Made by a program: the position numbers and the translations under genes | Source of the DNA: Mesorhizobium sp. L-2-11 | Lineage (GTDB): Bacteria; Pseudomonadota; Alphaproteobacteria; Rhizobiales; Rhizobiaceae | Reading direction: 5' to 3' | DNA length: 64,000 nucleotides | Assembly (NCBI RefSeq): GCF_016756595.1 | Contig: NZ_AP023257.1 | Location: 6,402,001-6,466,000 of the forward strand | The notes under the pieces: generated by a model | What the model saw: the letters and a program-made list of their open reading frames with translations, nothing else | Told to the model about the DNA's origin: nothing | Databases searched by the model: none | Part shown: in pieces, positions 59,608 through 64,000 of the stretch | Numbering within the stretch: position 1 is the first letter of the stretch | How the letters are laid out: each line of letters opens with the position of its first letter

Positions 59608-59952
59608 TCAGCCCGTCGATAACGGCCGCCTGACCCTGGCCGGACGAATCTTTTTCCAGTCCAGTCCGGCCAGAAGCGCCATCAACTGGGCGTGGTCGAG
59701 ACGCATGCGCGCGGCCGATATCCCCGGCCAGCAGAAGCTGTGATCTTCCAGAGTCTTCGAATAAAGACAAACCCCGCTGCCGTCCCACCACACGATGCGA
59801 ACCCGGTCCGCACGCTTCGAACGGAATACGTGAAGTGCCCCCGAGAATGGGTCCAGGCCGCCATCCCTGACCAGCGCCATCAAAGATGCCGCGCCCTTGC
59901 GGAAGTCGACCGGCTGGCACGACACGTAAACCACCACACCGGAAGCGATCAT
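59608..59952 (-). CDS. tnpB: IS66 TnpB (copy 2)
   Basis: 114 aa, identical to the copy-1 protein; overlaps tnpA by four bases. Confidence 0.95.
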   Translation of the reverse strand: MIASGVVVYVSCQPVDFRKGAASLMALVRDGGLDPFSGALHVFRSKRADRVRIVWWDGSGVCLYSKTLEDHSFCWPGISAARMRLDHAQLMALLAGLDWKKIRPARVRRPLSTG

Positions 59953-60335
59953 GCCTTACGAACCGCGCGGATGATCCTCGCCAGGCGATCGGGATCGACA
60001 TCGCCGCCGGCGCGCACCACTGCGTCGCCAATGACGATTTCCACCGTGTCGCTGCCCACCGCTTCAAAGCGCGTGAACTTCGCCGGCTTGCTCGCTCCCT
60101 CCGTCAGTGGCGCAACCATGCCCGACGAAAGCGCCTTGCGGCGCCACGCATAGAGCTGCGAGGGGTCCAGCCCCTCGGAACGCGCAACCGCCGAGACATT
60201 GCCCCCTGGCGAGAACGCTTCGGCGACAAGCCGTGCCTTCTCTTCGTCCGACCGATGGCGCGGCTTGCGTCGGGACGGCACAGGCTCCGCCGTCAAAATC
60301 TCGAATGTTCGATGATGGCTCATACTGTCGCTCAT
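59949..60335 (-). CDS. tnpA: IS66 TnpA (copy 2)
   Basis: 128 aa from ATG 60335, identical to the copy-1 protein, with the same GGAG ribosome binding site. Confidence 0.92.
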   Translation of the reverse strand: MSDSMSHHRTFEILTAEPVPSRRKPRHRSDEEKARLVAEAFSPGGNVSAVARSEGLDPSQLYAWRRKALSSGMVAPLTEGASKPAKFTRFEAVGSDTVEIVIGDAVVRAGGDVDPDRLARIIRAVRKA

Positions 60336-60496
60336 AGGATTCTCCGCATGATTCATGCTGAAAATGAGCGATCAACCGCCTGCACGCTACGTGGGGACGC
60401 CTACGCGCTTACTTCGAAGCTGAGCATCAGCAACTTCGTCGAGTCTTAGACCAGACGCTCTTCAGTGCCGAGGCTCGCACATCTGTGGAGCGCGGC

Positions 60497-60949
60497 TCAC
60501 GCCCCGGAGACCAGGGCAGGAATGACCAAAGGCTCATCCGCCTCGTCAAGAATGGCGAAACTGTAACGGCCGTCTGTGTCAATATCGACGGAGTAGCTCA
60601 GGCGGTCGAGTATGTGGTTATCCTGGTCGAACGTGACGATGCGCGGCTTCAGCGAAGTGATATGCGCTTCGTCCAGGTAGATGGCGTTGCAGACGATAAT
60701 CGGGTCGTCGGGCTGACAGGTGCGAGCCGCCGCTCCGTTGAGGATGCAGCACCGTGAGCCGCGCTCGCCGAGGATGACATAGGTCGAAATCCGCGCACCG
60801 GAATTCTTGTTCCATATCTCCACGAATTCCATCGGCAGGATCCCGGCTGCCTCGCAGTGGTCGGGGTCGAGCGTTATCGAACCATGGTAGTTGAGGTTCG
60901 CTTCTGTGACGTGGATGCCGTGCAGCTTGCCGGCGACTAGTTTTCGCAT
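60497..60949 (-). CDS. panD: Aspartate 1-decarboxylase
   Basis: 150 aa. The cleavage site that yields the pyruvoyl cofactor is in LNYHGSITLDPDHCEAAGI (Gly-Ser). FVEIWNKNSGARISTYVILG and ILNGAAARTCQPDDPIIV complete the PanD fold. The C-terminus is about 20 residues longer than in E. coli. It makes beta-alanine for pantothenate. It is the last gene of the bio cluster, 58 bases after bioZ, so CoA and biotin precursors appear to be co-regulated. Confidence 0.88.
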   Translation of the reverse strand: MRKLVAGKLHGIHVTEANLNYHGSITLDPDHCEAAGILPMEFVEIWNKNSGARISTYVILGERGSRCCILNGAAARTCQPDDPIIVCNAIYLDEAHITSLKPRIVTFDQDNHILDRLSYSVDIDTDGRYSFAILDEADEPLVIPALVSGA

Positions 60950-61007
60950 TGGTCGTTGTCCCTGTATTCATCGTTCAAGGTCAGTCTTGGCAGTTCGGTT
61001 CGCGCGG

Positions 61008-61991
61008 CTAAATTCCAACGACGAGCGCACCGCCGCTAAGACCCGCACCCGCGGCCGCCAGAAGAACCTTCTCCCCCGGCCGGAACGGCGCCGCCCGATG
61101 GGCGAGCGACAGCGAGAGCGGGATCGTCGCGGCGGAAGAGTTGCCATACTCGGCGATCGTCTTGACGATCGCTTCATCGGCGATGCCGAGGTTTCGCCCG
61201 ACCGCATCGAAAATGCGGGCATTGGCCTGGTGCGGTACGAACCGATCGATGTCCTGCGGCCGCATCCGGGCCGCCGCGAGTGCGTCCTGCGAGCAGGCAG
61301 TCATCATCTCAACCGCCTTGGCGAACACTTCGCGGCCGTCGGTGATCGTCATGCGGGTCTGCTCGAGATCGAGCTCGCCATGGAACGGGGTGTTGCTTCC
61401 GCCTGCCGGGATCTGGATCAGCCCGTAGCGCGAGCCGTCGGAATCCACCGAAGCGCCGAGAATACCCTGATAGGGATCCTCGCAAGGACCGATCACCAGG
61501 GCGCCGGCGGCATCGGCGAAAAGGACTGAGCTCGCGCGCTCGGCTGGATTGATGCGGCGGCTGAGGATGTTGGCGGCGATGACCAGCGCTGGTTTGCCGT
61601 GCAGGCGGGTGAACCCGTCCGCGAACATCAGCGCATAGACGAAGCCGGCGCAGGCGCCGGTCAGATCGACCGCACCGGCGCGGCTAAGCCCCAGCCGATG
61701 CGCGACCAGCGGCGCACTGGGCGGCAGCAGGTGATCGGGTGTCGAGGTGGCAAGCAACAAAAGGCCGACGTCGCTGCGGTCGATGCCGGCGCTCGCCAGC
61801 GCCATGTCGCCGGCTTGCGCGGCAAGGCCTGACAACGTGTCTTCTTCCGTGGCCCAGAAGCGCGACCGTATGCCGGTGCGCCGTTCAATCCAGCCGGGGT
61901 CGAGCCCGAGACGGTTTTCGATTTCCGGGTTCTCGACCTTGCGCGCGGGCGCATGATGGCCGAAGCCGAGAAGGCGCGACAACCCGCTCAC
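61008..61991 (-). CDS. bioZ: FabH-like synthase BioZ
   Basis: 327 aa from GTG 61991, which overlaps the bioA stop (GTGA). KAS III motifs are present: catalytic Cys in [13 protein letters not shown], His in [11 protein letters not shown] and Asn in [12 protein letters not shown]. BioZ proteins replace the BioC-BioH route by making a pimeloyl-type thioester for biotin; bioZ was first described on the Mesorhizobium loti symbiosis island. Position between bioA and panD supports bioZ over a housekeeping fabH. Confidence 0.88.
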   Translation of the reverse strand: MSGLSRLLGFGHHAPARKVENPEIENRLGLDPGWIERRTGIRSRFWATEEDTLSGLAAQAGDMALASAGIDRSDVGLLLLATSTPDHLLPPSAPLVAHRLGLSRAGAVDLTGACAGFVYALMFADGFTRLHGKPALVIAANILSRRINPAERASSVLFADAAGALVIGPCEDPYQGILGASVDSDGSRYGLIQIPAGGSNTPFHGELDLEQTRMTITDGREVFAKAVEMMTACSQDALAAARMRPQDIDRFVPHQANARIFDAVGRNLGIADEAIVKTIAEYGNSSAATIPLSLSLAHRAAPFRPGEKVLLAAAGAGLSGGALVVGI

Positions 61992-63256
61992 GGCCTCGAA
62001 CCGAAGCGTTCGCCGGCCTCCTCGATGGCGTCGTAGAGCCCGTCGAGCTCGCCGCCGGTGATGCAATAGGGCGGCAGGAGATAGAGGACATTGCCGAGCG
62101 GGCGCACGAGCAGTCCGCGCCCGAGGAAGAAAGCGCGCAGCTCCGGCCCGATCTCGGCCAGATAGCCGGCGGAGCCGGTGCGCAGATCGAGGGCTGCGAT
62201 CGTGCCGGTTGTCCGGATGTCGGCGAAGGCCGGATTGTCGCCAAAGCGCCGAAGCCCGGCGGCCAGTCTCGCGCTCAGGGCCGCGATACGCTCGGCCACC
62301 GGTTCGTCACGCCAGATCTCGACATTGGCGAGTGCCGCCGCACAGGCAATCGGATTGGCGGTGTAGGAACTCGAGTGGAAGAAGGTCTTCCTCCGGTCTT
62401 CGGCATAGTGGGCCTGGAAGATGGCGTCGGTGGCAAGCGTGGCGGCCAACGGGATCACGCCGCCGGTCAGGCCCTTCGAGGTGCACAGGATGTCCGGAGA
62501 GATCGCTGCCTGCTCGCAGGCGAACATGGTCCCGGTGCGGCCCCAGCCGGTCATAACCTCGTCGGCGATCAGCAGCGTGCCGGAGGCCTCTGCGATCTTC
62601 TTCAACTCGGCCAGAACCCAGGCCGGATACATCAGCATGCCGCCCGCGCCAAGCACCAGCGGCTCGACGATCAGCGCGGCCGCGCGCCGGTCGCGGGAGA
62701 CTGCCTCGAACCGGTCCAGCGTCTCCTGCTCGCGCCCAGCGGCCGGGAAGGGGATGGTGTCGACCTCGAACAGCAGCGGCTCGTAGGCAGCGTTGAACAC
62801 ACCGCGGGCTCCGACGCTCATCGTGCCGATCGTGTCGCCATGATAGCTGTGCTCCATGACGACGATGCGCGAACGCGGCGCGCCGATGTTGCGGAAATAG
62901 CCAAGCGCCATCTTCAGCGCGACTTCGACGGAGGTCGAACCACTGTCGGAATAGAACACCCAGTCGAGGCCAGACGGAGCGAGGCCGACAAGTGCGCTCG
63001 CCAGGCGTTCGGCCGGCTCGTGGGTGAAGCCAGCGAAGATGATCTGGTCGAGGCTCGCCGCGGTCGTCTCGATGGCCTTGATGATGCCGGGATGGCGGTG
63101 GCCGTGGGTGACGACCCACCAGGACGAAATGGCATCCAGGATGCGCGTGCCGTCGGCCTTGTGGAGGTAGGCGCCTTCCGTCCGGACGATTTCAGGGATG
63201 GCGGGCTCGAGCGCGTGCTGGGTGAAGGGATGCCAGACTTGAGACTGCGACATCAT
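61988..63256 (-). CDS. bioA: Adenosylmethionine-8-amino-7-oxononanoate aminotransferase
   Basis: 422 aa class III PLP aminotransferase. [74 protein letters not shown] and the PLP lysine in [16 protein letters not shown] identify BioA. It converts KAPA to DAPA using SAM as amino donor. Start overlaps the bioD stop by four bases. Confidence 0.95.
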   Translation of the reverse strand: MMSQSQVWHPFTQHALEPAIPEIVRTEGAYLHKADGTRILDAISSWWVVTHGHRHPGIIKAIETTAASLDQIIFAGFTHEPAERLASALVGLAPSGLDWVFYSDSGSTSVEVALKMALGYFRNIGAPRSRIVVMEHSYHGDTIGTMSVGARGVFNAAYEPLLFEVDTIPFPAAGREQETLDRFEAVSRDRRAAALIVEPLVLGAGGMLMYPAWVLAELKKIAEASGTLLIADEVMTGWGRTGTMFACEQAAISPDILCTSKGLTGGVIPLAATLATDAIFQAHYAEDRRKTFFHSSSYTANPIACAAALANVEIWRDEPVAERIAALSARLAAGLRRFGDNPAFADIRTTGTIAALDLRTGSAGYLAEIGPELRAFFLGRGLLVRPLGNVLYLLPPYCITGGELDGLYDAIEEAGERFGSRP

Positions 63257-63888
63257 TCGCCCCCGGCGATCGCTGTGAGGTCGAAGCCGGCAACCATCGC
63301 TTCCCGCAGCGTCTCACTCGTCAGCGGATCGATGTGCGGCAGCCTGCCAAGTTGGCGCACGCCGCTGAATTCCACGATTGTTCTCTGCGTATCGGCCACC
63401 TCATCGCCGATGAAGGCAATGCCGATGAGCGGGATAGAACGGGCTCTGAGCGCCTCGATCGACAAGAGGGTGTGGTTGATCGTGCCGAGCTTGGTACGGG
63501 CGCATAGGATGACCGGCACCCGCCACTGAGCGAATATGTCGATGAACTTTTTCTGCCGGTTGAGCGGCACCATCAGTCCCCCGGCACCTTCGATGACGAT
63601 CGGACCCGGCAAGTCCGGAAGCGAGAGCTTTGCCACGTCTATCGCGACGCCGTCGAGTTCGGCTGAACGATGCGGCGAAAGCGGCTCCTTCAGGCGATAC
63701 ACTTCGGGCAGCACGCGCCCTGTCGGCAGGCCGGCTAGCCGTTCCACAACCTCGCTGTCGGTTTCGCCGTCGAGGCCCGATTGCACCGGCTTCCAGTAGA
63801 AACCGTTGAGCAGGCCGGCCAGCCCCGCCGAAAACACCGTCTTGCCGATGCCGGTATCCGTTCCGGTGATGACGATGCGCTTGGTCAT
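63253..63888 (-). CDS. bioD: Dethiobiotin synthetase
   Basis: 211 aa. The P-loop is [38 protein letters not shown] and [21 protein letters not shown] are BioD signatures. It closes the ureido ring of biotin from DAPA, CO2 and ATP. Start overlaps the bioF stop (ATGA). Confidence 0.95.
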   Translation of the reverse strand: MTKRIVITGTDTGIGKTVFSAGLAGLLNGFYWKPVQSGLDGETDSEVVERLAGLPTGRVLPEVYRLKEPLSPHRSAELDGVAIDVAKLSLPDLPGPIVIEGAGGLMVPLNRQKKFIDIFAQWRVPVILCARTKLGTINHTLLSIEALRARSIPLIGIAFIGDEVADTQRTIVEFSGVRQLGRLPHIDPLTSETLREAMVAGFDLTAIAGGE

Positions 63889-64000
63889 GCCGAGGCCAAC
63901 ACTTCGACGAGCGCCTCGACCATGGCCGAAATGTCGGCCTCGCTGACGTTGAGTGTCAGCGAGATGCGCAGCCGCGACGTGCCCTCCGGCACGGTCGGCG
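63885..64000 (-). CDS. bioF: 8-amino-7-oxononanoate synthase, C-terminal end (runs off window)
   Basis: The last 37 codons read [20 protein letters not shown] and then a helical [13 protein letters not shown] tail. This fits the C-terminus of BioF, where a 'P-x-G-x-x-R-L-R-x-S-L' block is conserved. Order bioF-bioD-bioA-bioZ supports the call. The rest lies beyond the window. Confidence 0.75.
   Translation of the reverse strand, partial: PTVPEGTSRLRISLTLNVSEADISAMVEALVEVLASA

Larger units (their letters stand above)
57883..60412 (-). mobile_element. IS66-family element, copy 2
   Basis: 2,530 bp in the opposite orientation to copy 1, with the same GTAAGCG-type ends. It is flanked by its own 8-bp duplication TTCGAAGC (57875-57882 and 60413-60420). 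The matching duplications show that it inserted independently and that no inversion between the copies has been fixed since. Confidence 0.95.

Noticed and set aside
61739..63529. A 596-codon plus-strand frame opposite bioZ, bioA and bioD
   Set aside because: Antisense shadow; the bio genes on the minus strand are complete and overlap as an operon.

Overview
This window reads as part of a Mesorhizobium-type symbiosis island. This is an inference from gene content: a thiCOSGED cluster, a bioFDAZ-panD cluster, nod-box-linked noeK-noeJ, nodF/nodE/nodG remnants, a nifA remnant, a SyrB-like regulator and a CIRCE-controlled groESL. The base composition is GC-rich and rhizobial throughout. Rhizobial vitamin, Nod-factor and NifA/RpoN-type control signals are interleaved with decayed genes and insertion sequences, as expected of a mobile accessory region.

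Layout. (1) 1-20.3 kb is a defence-like island. A minus-strand operon encodes a DUF5131 three-Cys protein, its TcmP partner and two PD-(D/E)XK-type nucleases. It is followed by a broken vapBC and an AbiE pair whose toxin gene is split by a group II intron, itself split by a large-serine-recombinase element. Then come a 1235-aa SIR2 protein, a frameshifted nuclease and a CoiA-like/unknown gene pair. (2) 20.3-22.1 kb holds remnants of a LacI-type regulator and of nifA. (3) 22.3-24.6 kb holds hisC and an LLM flavin monooxygenase. (4) 24.8-30.2 kb is the thiamine operon, reading leftward from a TPP riboswitch. (5) 30.3-33.3 kb is queC-queD-queE with a truncated queF and a fic pseudogene. (6) 33.4-36.6 kb has a nod box and noeK-noeJ (GDP-mannose supply). 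(7) 37-43.4 kb holds small genes, a di-haem cytochrome c peroxidase behind a NifA/RpoN-type promoter, a syrB-like gene and an aldehyde dehydrogenase bracketed by decayed thiC/fic and queD pieces. (8) 43.4-45.5 kb is groES-groEL. (9) 45.8-47.4 kb has a Tn3 fragment and an arylamine N-acetyltransferase. (10) 47.7-60.4 kb has two near-identical 2,530-bp IS66 copies in inverted orientation, each with its own 8-bp target duplication. They bracket a 3'-trimmed hemN, a RiPP locus (Nif11 leader peptide plus PoyD-type radical SAM epimerase) and decaying nodF, nodE and nodG. (11) 60.5-64.0 kb is panD-bioZ-bioA-bioD-bioF, reading leftward.

The vitamin and queuosine genes, groESL and the noeKJ pair look intact. 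Many accessory genes carry single-base frameshifts. The most novel candidate is the Nif11/PoyD RiPP locus, whose precursor ends in an almost pure Ala/Val tail. Next are the DUF5131-TcmP-nuclease operon and the three-level nested insertion in the AbiE toxin gene.
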